This document shows, one piece after another, positions 1 to 11,528 of a stretch of DNA of 64,000 nt (position 1 is the stretch's first letter; every line of letters starts with the position of its first letter). The position numbers were made by a program, and so were the translations under genes. Source of the stretch: Cycas panzhihuaensis. Taxonomy: Eukaryota; Cycadophyta. The stretch spans positions 171,995,741-172,059,740 of the forward strand of contig CM041465.1 of the NCBI GenBank assembly GCA_023213395.1. Reading direction: 5' to 3'. The notes below the pieces were generated by a model. The model ran no database searches. It was given only the letters and a program-made list of their open reading frames with translations, and was not told where the DNA came from.

Positions 1-569
1 TTGTTATTCTTTTGTGTAGAGTTTTCCTGAGGAAATCAATTTTACAATGAAGGAATGAGATGGATGTCCCTTATATCCTTAGATTTTAATAGCTTCTGCA
101 CTTTCAAGTGATTACTCTTTTTTTATTATTTGGAATAATTTTCATTAGGTGAGTATAAAGTGCATATTAAGGCTTTCTGGATATACATTATCCTTGCCAT
201 GGATGTTATATCATTTCAAAGATAAGTGGGTTTATATTAGTCTTATACTTTTTCCTTATTGATGGTTTTGGGAACATTATTGAAAAGTATTAATTGATAG
301 TGGTGTATTTCTTTAATACCCAAACTTTGTCGATAGATCTATGCCTTAGAGTCTTTAGCCCAAGTAGAGCTAGATGCAGATCTTGGGAAAAGAACTTTAT
401 AAACCACCTTTAAAGTTTAATATCTCCACCTAATAATTCTTAAAAGGATTCATAAAATCTAATAGTGGGTTCAATCTATCTGCATTTTCTTGTAAGCGTC
501 GTTGTGTTGTATCCCCTCAAATGCTTTAGATATTGAAGTATTACTAATAGGGATACCAAACCATCATAG
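1..569. other. Anonymous AT-rich DNA
   Basis: I see no recognisable gene, LTR or RNA. It may be the 5' part (RT/RNase H) of the Ty3/gypsy remnant that follows, but no RT or RNase H motif could be read in any frame. Confidence 0.4.
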
Positions 570-1750
570 TAAGCACTTCAAATAGGTAATACAATGTAAG
601 GGTGTTCATGCCAAAATGTAATATCTATTAAACACATACATTGTAGAGCATATAAATCCTATGGCTCCTATAACTATTGCCTTTCCCATAATAAAAGAGG
701 GAGTAAATCCTACTATATTTTGTGATAGGCTTACTTAACTCTAAGGGAGAGAATACCATATTCATTATAGTTAATTACCTTTTTTAGTACATTTACTTTA
801 TCCTATTGTAATCAAATTATAATACCCCTCAAGTGGATGAACTCTTCATGAAGAATATCCATAAATTACATAGCTTCCCTAAGAAGATTATCTCTAATAG
901 GTATCTAAAGTTTACTAGCAACTTCCAAGAGGAGATTTTCACATTTGTATGAACTAGTGTTGCTATAAGTATAGCCTACCATCCCCAAATATATGGCCAA
1001 ATCACAATAATTAATAAATGCTTAGAGATATACCAATGATGTTGCATGGGAGATAATTAGCTTAAATGGGTAAAACACATCCATCTTGCCAAGTATTGGT
1101 ATAATATGAGTTATCATTTAATAATCAAAATGGCCCCTTTTGTAACTTCATATAAATATCAACTATTAGAGGCAATCAACTATATGTAGGTATTTTAATG
1201 AGTACTAATAATATAGGAGTTAATCTAATAAATATATCAAATACTTAGAGAGCTAATGAATATTCTTAATATCACAAGAAATTAGCTAATCTAAGAGAGG
1301 ATTTGATGTGGGTAATTAGGTACATGTGCATTTATAATCATATAAGTAAGTATCGTAAGACAACAAGGAAAGTTAAAGCTCATGCTACATTTTTATTATC
1401 CATTCCAAATAAAGAGAAGAGTAGGCAAGCTAGTATATATACTAGACTTTTCTCCCTATAATTGAATCAATGATGTCTTCCATGTCTTAAGTGTCAAAAA
1501 GAAGGTGACTCCAATATTAGTCCTCTAAAAGATTTTCTTATCATTAATAATAAGAGGAAGTTCACTTATGAACCACAAGGGATATTAGAAACATGATAGA
1601 AGGAGTTATAGTCTTATTTAATAACTGAGTATTTAATTAGATGGAAGGGCTTACTGTTAGAAGATGTGATATAGGAGCATCAAACATTCATCACCTCCAT
1701 ATTGAGTTTTGTGGGTAAAGATCTTCTTTTAATGGGGATGGAAATAAGGA
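570..1750 (+). pseudogene. Ty3/gypsy chromovirus integrase and chromodomain remnant
   Basis: This is a decayed 3' part of a Ty3/gypsy pol; the intact enzyme inserts element cDNA into the genome. Readable landmarks in order are a degenerate zinc-binding region near 570-690, the line FCDRLT near 720, KLHSFPKKIISNRYLKFTS near 860-920 (family KLHG.P..IVSDRDP.F.S), AYHPQIYGQ at 971-1000 and WYN..YH near 1090-1115. A chromodomain follows at about 1600-1730, with EYLIRWKGLLLEDVI and EHQTF readable; this domain targets integration to chromatin in chromoviruses. The second catalytic Asp reads Asn (SNRY for SDRD) and the Glu of GQTE reads Thr, so it is catalytically dead even apart from its stops and frameshifts. 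No LTRs were found, so the element's limits are unknown. Confidence 0.75.
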
Positions 1751-4700
1751 GGGCATGCTATAGACCTACAATATTATAACTACCTACATGCAAAAAATAG
1801 GATTAAATTTAATATTTATAAGGTCTTTGACAAAACAATGGTCCTTAGTTTATATATTATTAGCATTCAGATAACTCTACATCCTTATTATGGTAGTTAG
1901 GATTCTATGTGTTTTGACTATTTTTTTTATTAAATTGTTTATTTTACATCTAATATGTATGTAGCCTACCATAACAAACTACTTAACACTTAGAAATAGA
2001 TCAACCTACTTGATTAGATAGTGTTTAAGTATCTTGGTAGACAAATGATAAAACATAAATATACCCAAGGCTTTTTGCCAACTTGTTACAAATTTATAAC
2101 TATTCATCGCTTCTACATAAGGATCATATCACATGCATGGATTTATTCACTCTAAAGAGGTAATTTTGAAGCACAAAACAAGCTATCATACACCAAACTA
2201 TCAATCTTAAGGTTATAACATTTAGCTTTTCAAACCCTCATAAACATTGAATCATAAACCAAACCATAATTTACTAAACCTGTTAGAAAATATTTTTTAT
2301 ACTACATCATTTGTGTGTTATATTGTTTTTATCTTATATTTGAGCTTTTCTCAACTAAACTCCTTTAGATGTAGTGCATAAAAAATTAATCAACATTTTT
2401 TGCACAAGTCCCTATGTAGAAACATTTTTCTGATTTTTCTAACCCCATGATCTAATACTATAAGGTACTTTTGGCTAATCACTAGGCTATCATAGAATTG
2501 CATTTTAAAACTATTACTCTAGAGTCCATGTAGAAAATAAAGAGCATCATAATTCTATATTATTAATAACCAAACTTTGTTATACTATTTTTCCTATAGT
2601 TCCTACATTTTAAATTCTTTAATTATAGCTCTAGAATATTATCTTAAACACTTTATGTAGTCTCTTATAGATATTTTACCAAATACTTGGTGCACACATG
2701 ATAATTTCATGTACTTTTCTTCATAAATAACTTCTATCTAATAAGTAAAATCTAGTAAAAAATAACAATTTCTTTCTTCATAAATAAATATATCTAAAAT
2801 AATTGGTCTAATGAATCTAAACTCTTGAAATTGCTACATGTTATTTTTAGGCATCATGTGCATATATAATCATGAGCTTGCTAACTCAATAATCTCAAAT
2901 TATATTTTGTATTTGTATTTAACATCAATAATGAATAAGAATTTAAACCATTATTTCAAATGCACTCCTTAAGATATTATAATACTTGATATTTATGATT
3001 CTTTTTCTATTTATATTAATCATTTTCCTTGTGCAAGGATAACTACTCTTAAAACCACTATGAAAATAAACCAAAAAAAAGGCTTTAGAAAGGCCAAAAA
3101 TCATTTTAGCATCTTTTATCAAGTTTAGATCCTTGAGAACATATGACCATGAGCTAAATAGAAAGTAGGTGGACTCCAAATCATATCTAATGTAATTAAA
3201 TTAATTTAACATTATAAAAAAATTAAACATTTTAAAAATTATAAGTCTCTACATTTTAAAATTTTGAACTACCATATGATTTCTAAGATTTTTCATTAAT
3301 GTGGCCTCTTCGAGTGCAATTTTCTCTTGCATTTTCCCCTCCTCATTCAACCTTGTCTTCTTTAGCAATTATTCTATATGTTATATATGGATCTTTGTTT
3401 ACAATAGCTACCAACTTGGGATCCATTAGAGAATGAGTGTAAGATCCTTAACTATTGCTTTTATCATATTAGAGAATTATGGGCTTACCTCTAAGTTTTA
3501 AGTTATATTAGAATAGGTAGGATCACTCTAGCCTCGAACATTTACATATGTATTACATGCCCTTTCTCCTCATTTAATATATTAGGCATATCACCTTATC
3601 ATACAACTTCCATGAGGTATTATCATCTCTTACTTATCCTATTTCCATAATACAATAATCAAGCCTAAAATTTCACTTAGTTTCCAAATTTCATAGCTCT
3701 AGATTTAGTTTGTAACTACTTACGATGTTAGTTATATTAATCTAATTACAACATGGCTCCTTAGCTTTTAGTTATTATTAAAAATTTGTTATTCTACCTT
3801 TTATGAAATCTAACTTTACTTGGACCTGAACATTTAATTACATTAAGTGGCATGCATCTAAGGTTGCTATTCAACTCAAAGCTCTCACCATACCAAGTCT
3901 AAGTTATAATTATCTCTATTTTAGCTACTTTTCACACAATAACCATAAGAATTTCACACAAACCCATAGAGATCTAAAACTACCTTAATCAGATTACTTC
4001 ACTAGTAGATCATATATGACTATCATGTGGGCTTGCTAAAAACCAAACTATAGAAATTAATGTGGTAACCATGGACCAAATTAGGGGCCCATTCATTTTA
4101 TACATCATAACTCAATGCAGACTTTGTAATCTTTAAGAAATCTAAAGCATAAAAATAATTTCTCTTCTTCACTAAAATATGTTATAAGAAAATATCATTG
4201 TTATGCTTCTAAAACATTATTATTCATAGTTTTGTGCTTCATCCCAAGCCATAATATATGTAATCAACATGAACCAAAATGTTTACCATCCAACTTCACA
4301 AACATAAGGACAAGCATATGATATTTATCTAAACATAAGTTAATTGACATCTAACATTATCACCTTCTAAATACAACATAATATAATTAATACTTGGTAG
4401 GGCAAGAGAAGATGTTATCCCACATCGAGATGGTGAAAATTTTGGTGTCCTCCATGATTAAATAGACTTCAATACTTAGGTGAAGGAGTTCAAAATCATT
4501 TCCACTTTGATATGGCATTAGAAATTTAGGTTTAATATCATGTGAGATGAATCTCAAATACATGAGATAAAGAAGTAATACAAGGCATTATATTCATATT
4601 ATTTGGAGATTATATCCATTATGGGAATGTGTGTATATTAAGAGTATTCATGTATTCACTCGTGAGAAATATTTATATGAACCTAAGAGAATTTATGTGA

Positions 4701-6494
4701 ACTTATGTATAAGAATTCATAGTGCATAATAATATATAACCATGTGATTAACACATCACCTAGTGATTACATGGCCATTAACACAATCATGTATTTAATA
4801 TTCTCTTCAAAAAGTATGTACTTATGGAAAGTGATTATGCAATTACTATGATAATTACTTACCAATAAATACTCACAAGAATTATATGAATTAAAGGGAA
4901 TGAAGTATAATAACTTGTTATCACACTGTAAAAGAATTAAAAATCTTTTGTAATATTTTTTTTTATATTGAATACATTAGAAACCTTAAACCTTATCTTT
5001 GTTCTATATTTTCTTATTTATTAAAATCATGGTAATCAATTTAATAATTATGATATAAAATATATATCTTAGTTCAATAGTTAATAAGCAGTTCATCATA
5101 TTTACAAGTATTTTAAAAGACTATGTCATATCTAACACTGTGTAGCATAGTAAGTAAAATTCCTTTTAAATAAAAGACATGGAAAATAAGGACTTAAGAC
5201 ATATGAGTATATAGCTAAATGGTGGTAATAAATCACATAGGTCATATAAGTTCCTCTTTATTTATCAAGCACCCTCATGCCATTTATGCATTAGAAAATT
5301 ACATATGTAAGTAAATTTCAATGAAGAAATTAGAAAGTATAAGTTTCATATTTTGACAGCAAGTAATAAGTTTGCAAGAAAAGGGTTTTAAATTATAGAT
5401 TTTGCAACACCACTATGAAGGTTTAAAAAGATGAATACTTTTAATTTTTTTATCACTGAAATCTATCATTTTAATGAAAACTAATTATGCCCAAAATATT
5501 ATTAATATGGACTCAACTAAATAACAAATATTATATTATGCTTATTAGGATTATCTCATGCTTGTTAGGATTATCTCATGATTGTTAGGAGTTTGCCTTC
5601 ATCTAAAGAGATCATGTGGTCTAGTTAGTTGCCATCTTATGGCATGATGAATTTGTTAGTGCCATATAAAATTATTTTAACTTTAGTACCCTATTAATAA
5701 ATTTAACAAGTTATACAAAGAATAATATAAAACATTGAATAGAGATTTCATTGTTAAATAACATATAGTTTTTGAAAAGAATAAGTTACTTGACCCTAAC
5801 TATTTTTTAAGTTTTAGAATACAAATAAAATTAACAATAAATGGCTCTCAAGATTATAGATTGAATTAAACCCTAAAACTTAAGGAATAACACAAATAAA
5901 ATTACTTTGAATCTACTTAAAATCCAAGTATTCACATCATAGAATAATGAAAACTTAATAAACTCAAAAATACTTTAAAAAATTTAAATATATTTACTAC
6001 TATAAAAATGTCTAATATAAGTGTATATTAAAAAATCTCCTAGCTCTAACTAAAATATACCCCCTATCTTTGTGCATGCAATATAAAAATATAGAGCAAC
6101 GAATTTAGCCTCAATAAAAAGTCACACATGTAAGGAAGGCAAAGAATTTTCTAAAAATAACATATATGCAAGTATCTAAAAATAGACTAATTATTGTAAC
6201 AACTAGTTAAACACAACTAATGATATACTAACTTGAGTAAGAGTTGTGTTTAACTGTTAATTTAAACTCTAGTAACCTTTATGACTTAAGTCACTTGGAA
6301 TTTACATAGAATTTAAATTTGAATTTGAATTTCTTAAGAAAAAGACCATAAGAGAATGAGAATGAAGAAATTTATAGTGCTAGGAAGTATAGGGATCATC
6401 CTCATTTTGATAAATATTGATTAATAAATATAGACTTGGTGCCTATTATGAAAGTTAGGGATGTTTAAAGTGGAATAAGATTTCTTCTATACAT
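1751..6494. other. Anonymous AT-rich intergenic DNA
   Basis: No reading frame here resembles a protein family and no LTR, tRNA or long repeat could be recognised on either strand. The only local structure is a short 20-bp tandem repeat near 5539-5590. It is probably very old transposon DNA. It ends at the 5-bp target site ATAGT of the copia element that follows. Confidence 0.5.
5539..5590. repeat. Short tandem repeat, 20-bp unit, about 2.6 copies
   Basis: The unit TGCTTATTAGGATTATCTCA is repeated once with one change (TGCTTG...) and then partly again (TGATTGTTAGGA). It is probably replication slippage in neutral DNA; no function is implied. Confidence 0.8.
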
Positions 6495-6499
6495 ATAGT

Positions 6500-6838
6500 T
6501 GTTGGGAATAATCCCAATGTGGTAAGTGCACCTGAGCACTTAAGGCCCCTCAAAGCAACCTTTGAGGGCCCCTAGAGCACCTTGAGTCACTCAACAGCTG
6601 CCTAGACCTACCACCACTTACTTGAGGTACGTATTATTGTTAATGTTTTAATATATTTTGAATTTACCTTGATTATTGTGCAGCTAAGGTGATGGCACTT
6701 GATGCCTCCCCGAAATTCATTACTTAAGGGATGAGAATACCTCCTAGGTGTTTATCAACACCGCCATTTATTGGAAATTGCCATTGTACTCAAAATGCTC
6801 TCGTTCTAAAGTCCCTCTCTACTCCTCCAGCTCCATCA
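6500..6838 (+). repeat. 5' LTR of Element 1
   Basis: This starts TGTTGGGAATAATCCC, a short inverted motif (GGGAATAATCCC), and ends CTCCATCA. It aligns over its full length with 15782-16120 without a length change. It would hold the promoter and R region of the element. I see no clear TATA box. Its 5' flank is the target duplication ATAGT. Confidence 0.96.
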
Positions 6839-6840
6839 TT

Positions 6841-6852
6841 TGGTATCAGAGC
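6841..6852 (+). promoter_or_regulatory. Primer-binding site (initiator-Met tRNA), Element 1
   Basis: TGGTATCAGAGC is the standard plant copia PBS, complementary to the 3' end of tRNA-iMet, and primes minus-strand cDNA synthesis. It sits 2 bp after the LTR end, which agrees with the boundary set by the target duplication. Confidence 0.95.
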
Positions 6853-7969
6853 AAGGTTGGAATTGATTTTTTTTTTCTCATACTGATTTAGCTTCTTATA
6901 TATCTGGCAAATCATCTACATATGACTGCTAGTTAAGATCCTAGCAAGCTCACCTATTCATTGGAGAAGACGGATTGGAGTTTCATCTATTGTGAAAGAT
7001 GTTCTCTCGCTCAGAAGTCTGCACTATAAACCTGTCACAGTTTACCAGGTTCTTCATGTTTTTTTTGCAATACAAATATATACATATATTTTATCTATTT
7101 GATGTATTTTCATGAATATATTTCAAAATCTAGTTTATTTTATGCATTTGTATGATCGGCCTAAATATAGATCTCATTGAAAAGGCCTATACTCATATAG
7201 ATTTGGGTTGTCTCTTGCATCCATTAGCCTGTAATCCTATCTTTCAACTTGAAATAAGTGTCAAGAACTGATAGTCTCTAAATAGGTAGTTTCTCCCGTG
7301 ATCTATGGGTGACCTGCAACTTCATTAGAGGTTCATTACATTTCTTCTGAATCGCCTGATTGACAATAAATTTGTGTACTTGCATCCAGCCAGCGTTATT
7401 TTACCATTACAAGTGCCTAGAATTAAGTTTCTTCATTCACTGCAATATTATAAATGGTACAACACACACACATTAATCTTACAACTCCCCTCCTCCTAAA
7501 CTCTCCTACTCCAAGCATTTGTTAGGCCATGGGATAGATCTCCTAATATCTAATACATTGCTAGTTTTTGTGCACAAGGTTGTCACAATTCGTTTTCCTA
7601 CAACCATTATCACCTTATTTAAAGCTAAACCAAACAACTCCCCTCTGTTAGCATCTTCTGTTGGCATCTTCCCCCCTCTGTAGGTGACCTACAACTTCAT
7701 TAGAGGTTCTTTGTGTTCCGTTGGTTTCTTCTCCCTGCCATTGTCATTTCCGGGTCCATCATCTTTAACGCAGAATCATCTCACGTTGATGTCTTCGCAT
7801 TCCGTTGGCATCTTCCATTTCCGTTGGCATCTTATGTTGATTATTCTCTTCTTCCCCTCCTCTGTTGGCATTTCATTATTAGTCTTCATCACAATGAGGA
7901 AGTGCCACTTTCTATCTCTGTCAAGTTCTGGTTGAACACCCTTTCAGTAATATTACGTCGCAGACTGAT

Positions 7970-8182
7970 AATGATCCTAGTTCTTCTATCTTTGATAGAA
8001 TTACTCTATTCAAACAAGAGCTCAGAAAATAACTTGAATTAGAAGTAATTCAAGTGAGGGTCGACTATGACAAAGGGATTAGTCCTTTACATAACAAAAT
8101 CCAGGATTGCCATTCTTATCCTCTGTACCACTTTGTGAGATTTGAACTTGGCACCCAATTCCTGTCTGGGACCCGAAAGAGG
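7970..8182 (+). pseudogene. PAL: Captured fragment of phenylalanine ammonia-lyase (C-terminal region) in Element 1 leader
   Basis: PAL converts phenylalanine to cinnamate in phenylpropanoid metabolism. One frame reads DPSSSIFDRI, then KQELRK, a stop (TAA where CAA is likely), DYDKG, NKIQDCHSYPLYHFVR and ELGTQFLSGT. This follows in order the known PAL C-terminal segment (DPSTSIF..I, EEL, IK.CRSYPLYRFVREELGT..L.G). Two Arg-to-His changes (CRSYPLYRF to CHSYPLYHF) are G-to-A transitions. Only about 70 of some 700 residues are present, with no start or terminal exon end. It lies in the sense orientation between PBS and gag, where copia elements have no gene of their own, so it is best explained as host sequence picked up by the retrotransposon. 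Element 2's otherwise similar leader lacks it. Confidence 0.8.
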
Positions 8183-8594
8183 AATTTACTAGATTTTACC
8201 TTTATAGAAAAGCCTATGGGCTATTATTAAATCCAAGCATATAAGGAGATTAACTAGGTGAGCCCTTCTTTAACAGATCTCAAGCTCTGTTTGAGTCGCA
8301 TGACTCTTGTATAGCGGTTTGGTCTCCTCCATCATTGTGCACCCAAAACCTTATTATTAATCACTTTCTCTTCAATTTTTTCTTGGAGATTTATTTACAT
8401 TTGATCTTTGATCAATTAGGATTGATCTCAGTGAAGATTTGAGGTGTTTTCATTTTGATTTCATTGATTTCTCCTCTCTCCAGTATACAGAAGTTGTTAT
8501 TGAGATATCTTTTGGATATTGATCTGGAAGGCATTGTGAAGCGCCTGATGATTCGAGAAACCCATGGATGATAAGGTCTTAGATTATTTTCACA

Positions 8595-8690
8595 TGAATG
8601 CCTCTTAAATTTCCAATATTTCTCAATTTCTTCTGCTGTTTGCCTGGGTACACACCCTACGACCACATCCCATGCAGTTTTTTTTAACAC
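8595..8690 (-). pseudogene. Captured exon of a CAPRICE/TRY-type R3-MYB regulator in Element 1 leader
   Basis: On the minus strand the sequence reads AWDVVVGCVPRQTAEEIEKY followed by WKFKRHS. This matches the second half of the single MYB repeat in R3-MYB cell-fate repressors (family form W.LIAGR.PGRTAEEIEKYW). The three departures GR to GC, PG to PR and GR to RQ at the conserved core are each a C-to-T or G-to-A change. The similarity begins at the conserved Trp (codon 8670-8672). Genes of this family have an intron at about that point, and CTGCA just upstream resembles a decayed splice acceptor. The recognition helix and its last Trp are kept. After KRHS the frame stays open to 8412 but is no longer recognisable. 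It is antisense to the host element. Confidence 0.72.
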
Positions 8691-9094
8691 AACGTAGCTT
8701 GAAATGTTTCCATTTCTTTTTCATTTTTTCTTATGAATAAAGATATATATATGGATATTTTCTATTAATGATTTAAAGGTGCGTCCTTCACAGACCCTAG
8801 TCATTTTTTTTTCAACTCTAAAAAGTGTATTACCTTTGCACTTTGCACTTGTTATCCTGCATAGTCGTTTTAACTAACGGCTCTTTTCTTTCCATCAATT
8901 TATTTGTTTATTTGACAAGCTTGTATTAAATCTATTTAAATTTGATATTACTTACAAATCCGTACAGTGTTTAAAGGGTACTAGCCTCCCTTTAGCATTT
9001 AGTCTCCAGGTTTTTTAGTTTTCCTATATAATCGTAATCTTATAATAAAGGTGTCTTATCTCATATTTTTTTTTATTGTGTTTTAAACTTGACG

Positions 9095-9237
9095 AGCAAG
9101 TTCACCCTCCTGGCATTAGAGAGGTTTATTTTCTGACAGGTCTTGGGTTCAATTCCTACCTAGTCTATCTTCAAGTTCATATTCTAAGAGGGTTATCTTA
9201 ACAATATAACCCTTTACCTTTTTTTTTTTTTTTTTTA
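9095..9237 (+). repeat. Candidate tRNA-derived SINE remnant
   Basis: A box-A-like TGGCATTAGAGAGG is followed 36 bp on by GGTTCAATTCC, which matches a Pol III box B (GGTTCGANTCC) apart from a C-to-T type change. The stretch ends about 100 bp later in an 18-base T run, as some plant SINEs do. The A-B spacing is short for a tRNA and no clover-leaf can be closed, so it is not a tRNA gene. It could also be chance. Confidence 0.35.
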
Positions 9238-10899
9238 AACATAGAGTTATTGGCGCTTGTTTTTGCCATAACTCCTCATTGGCTCATCAGTTTTAGACGA
9301 AACTAGCTTCATTAGATCAATTATTTTTTTTGTAGATTATTTTTGACTGGTCATATGACCAATTTGGTGCAAATTTGACCCTGTTTTAGTCAATTTAAAG
9401 TTAATTAGCCTTTTTTTCAACCTGTTTTCAATTTTTTACAAAAATGCCTTTTGAACTGGTTGTCTTTTATTACCTGGAAACTATTTTCAGCTTAAATTTA
9501 TTCTACATTGATCTAGTTCAATAAACTTCATTACCCATATTTTATTTTATTTTTTAGAATTTATTTTTACCATTATTTTAATTGTTGAAATTGACATTTT
9601 AGTTATTTTTTACATTTTTACATAAAAGTATTTATTACTGTTTTTATTGTTATTTTTTTGTTTGACATCTAAATTAAGTTTCGTCAATTTTGTTGGGAAG
9701 ATGACTCATTCCCCTTCGAATTGACATAGTTTTTCATCTGTTTTAAGGTGTTTTTACTTATTTTCAAATTTATTAAAGTTAGACTACTTAATAGCCTCAA
9801 TATGTCATTCTTCGCATATTTTCATATAAAATTTTTCAAAAATTTTCAACCAAAAATATGTTTAGTAGTTTTAAAAAATATATTTGATTATTTTTCAACA
9901 CCTTCTAAAGTTTTATTAGTAATTTTATGTAATTTTGAGCACCCTGCTCTTGTTAGGCTTCAAAAGGAGGTCTGTACCTTTGAATAATTCAAATCTTAAC
10001 TTATTGGAACCCGTTTTCAAAACAGTTAGTTCCATTGGATTCACACTTTATTAATCTACATATTGGTACAATTTCAAGTTATTCTAACGTTGTTTATTAT
10101 AGTTTTCAAGCTATCAAAGTTGAGCATATAAGTACATCCTAATAGACTTGTCCTTTAAATTTTTTAAGAAAATTCTATTTTATTTCTCATTGGTTGTTCA
10201 TGATATATGTTTAAGGTTTCTACTTGACCTTCATATAAGCATTTTTTAAGTTGTTTAGTAACAGAAATTGTTTATAAAGTAACTAAAAATATACATACAT
10301 ATATTTCATTTTTCAGCTATATATATCTTTCTCAAGGCAAAGTTTTTTTAATACTAAAAAGGAAAGTCATTTTTCTTGTATTAAAGTTTTATATTTAGTC
10401 ATTTGAGAAATTAAAGGTTGAAAACTCTTTATATTTCCTTATCAAAAGTTTATTTCAGCTTTGTATAAGTGAAAAAGGATCATTGTTATATTCATGTTTA
10501 AAGTTTACTTTAAACGCATAATTATTAAACGTTTTCTTATTTATCATTATACTTCAAAAAGTGTATTTGAAATTTCATATCATAAGTGTATCATTTATTT
10601 GAAAAACATACATTTATTAAAAGTTTTTTTTCATTATTATTGAAAAATATCATCTTTTTCTTGCACTTATAAAAATTGCATTTAATTTATTTTATTTTCA
10701 AAGGCATATTTCATCCATTTGAAGAGTATTATATTTTTTTTTTTAAAAAGAGATTTTATTTATTTCAAAAGTTTATTATTTATTTTATCTTACTTAGAGC
10801 ATATTATTTTACTTTATAGTTTTTTCTTTATTATATCAAAGGAACCTTTTTTTTCTAAGCAAGACCACATTATTAATTAGTTTAATTTTCATATTAAAC

Positions 10900-11380
10900 A
10901 AGATAATTCTGAATTGAACCACCCTATTTTTCTAGCCTTGCAAGGGGAATGGTTAGGACCCTTGAAGTTACCACCCCGCACACACTAATTGGCCTACTCA
11001 TATTGAATGAGGACAACCATTAGCTATCAGGTGTAATCGGTGGTAGGCTGAGGTGTAGAACCTATTTATTTCATAGTGTTTAGAGACCAAGGCTAGACCT
11101 AAAGAGGGTCAGTGGCTTGGTTCAAGAACCTTCAACACTAGATCTGTTGTTAGGCATAAGTCTGTCGTAGGTGGACCAATAATTTAGGGGGGTGTCGAAG
11201 TCTTCTTAGTAACCTACATACTGAGGTATATAGAGCCTAGCGCTCACGTACTAATATATTGGGTCCCTGTTTTGCCATCTATGGGCAGGCGCCACTAGAT
11301 AGAATAGCAACCGAAGATTACCTTAGGAGAAATTTAAACTTAGAGCCTAGTAGCCTTTATAGGTCCTAGTTCACTTGTTT
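10900..11380 (+). other. G+C-richer block just upstream of gag
   Basis: This stretch of about 480 bp is clearly richer in G+C than the DNA on either side. It has no open frame and few long A/T runs, and it ends about 150 bp before the gag start. Being retained next to gag in a retroelement, it could be a structured packaging or translation-entry RNA, but that is inference. Element 2's leader lacks it. Confidence 0.45.
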
Positions 11381-11528
11381 AAAAGTTTGGGAAAACTTTG
11401 GGATATACTTGGAAATATTTTTTTCTATTTAAACCTTTTTAAATATTTTACATTCAAATATTTTTTAATATTCACATTTAACCTTTTTTATATTACATTT
11501 ATCACATTTTACACAACTTTAGTTCAAA

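Larger units (their letters stand above)
6853..11528 (+). other. Unusually long 5' leader of Element 1
   Basis: This is about 4.7 kb of non-coding element sequence. Its first part (about 6855-7630) and a later part (about 9230-10070) are recognisably the same as 41797-42590 and 43500-44310 in Element 2. Shared landmarks include CTCATACTGATTTAGCTTCT, TGACTGGTCATATGACCAAT and GTTAGTTC..TTGGATTCA. The interval between these shared blocks (about 7650-9200) is unrelated to Element 2 and holds the PAL and R3-MYB pieces. Short frames here, such as 7684-7935, 7713-8042 and 9748-9987, show no family resemblance except where PAL overlaps. Confidence 0.8.

Noticed and set aside
570-1750. Integrated pararetrovirus
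   Set aside because: The integrase and chromodomain motifs are those of Ty3/gypsy chromoviruses; plant pararetroviruses lack integrase.
2943-3179. 78-codon open frame on the minus strand
   Set aside because: Low-complexity, AT-driven composition, no family resemblance and no supporting context.
7684-7935. Open frames on the plus strand overlapping the PAL fragment region
   Set aside because: They are in other frames or in repeated CTGTTGGCAT-type sequence and show no protein-family text; only the PAL frame is meaningful.
9095-9175. Possible tRNA gene
   Set aside because: A box-B-like motif is present but no clover-leaf, acceptor stem or anticodon arm can be formed; better seen as a SINE candidate.
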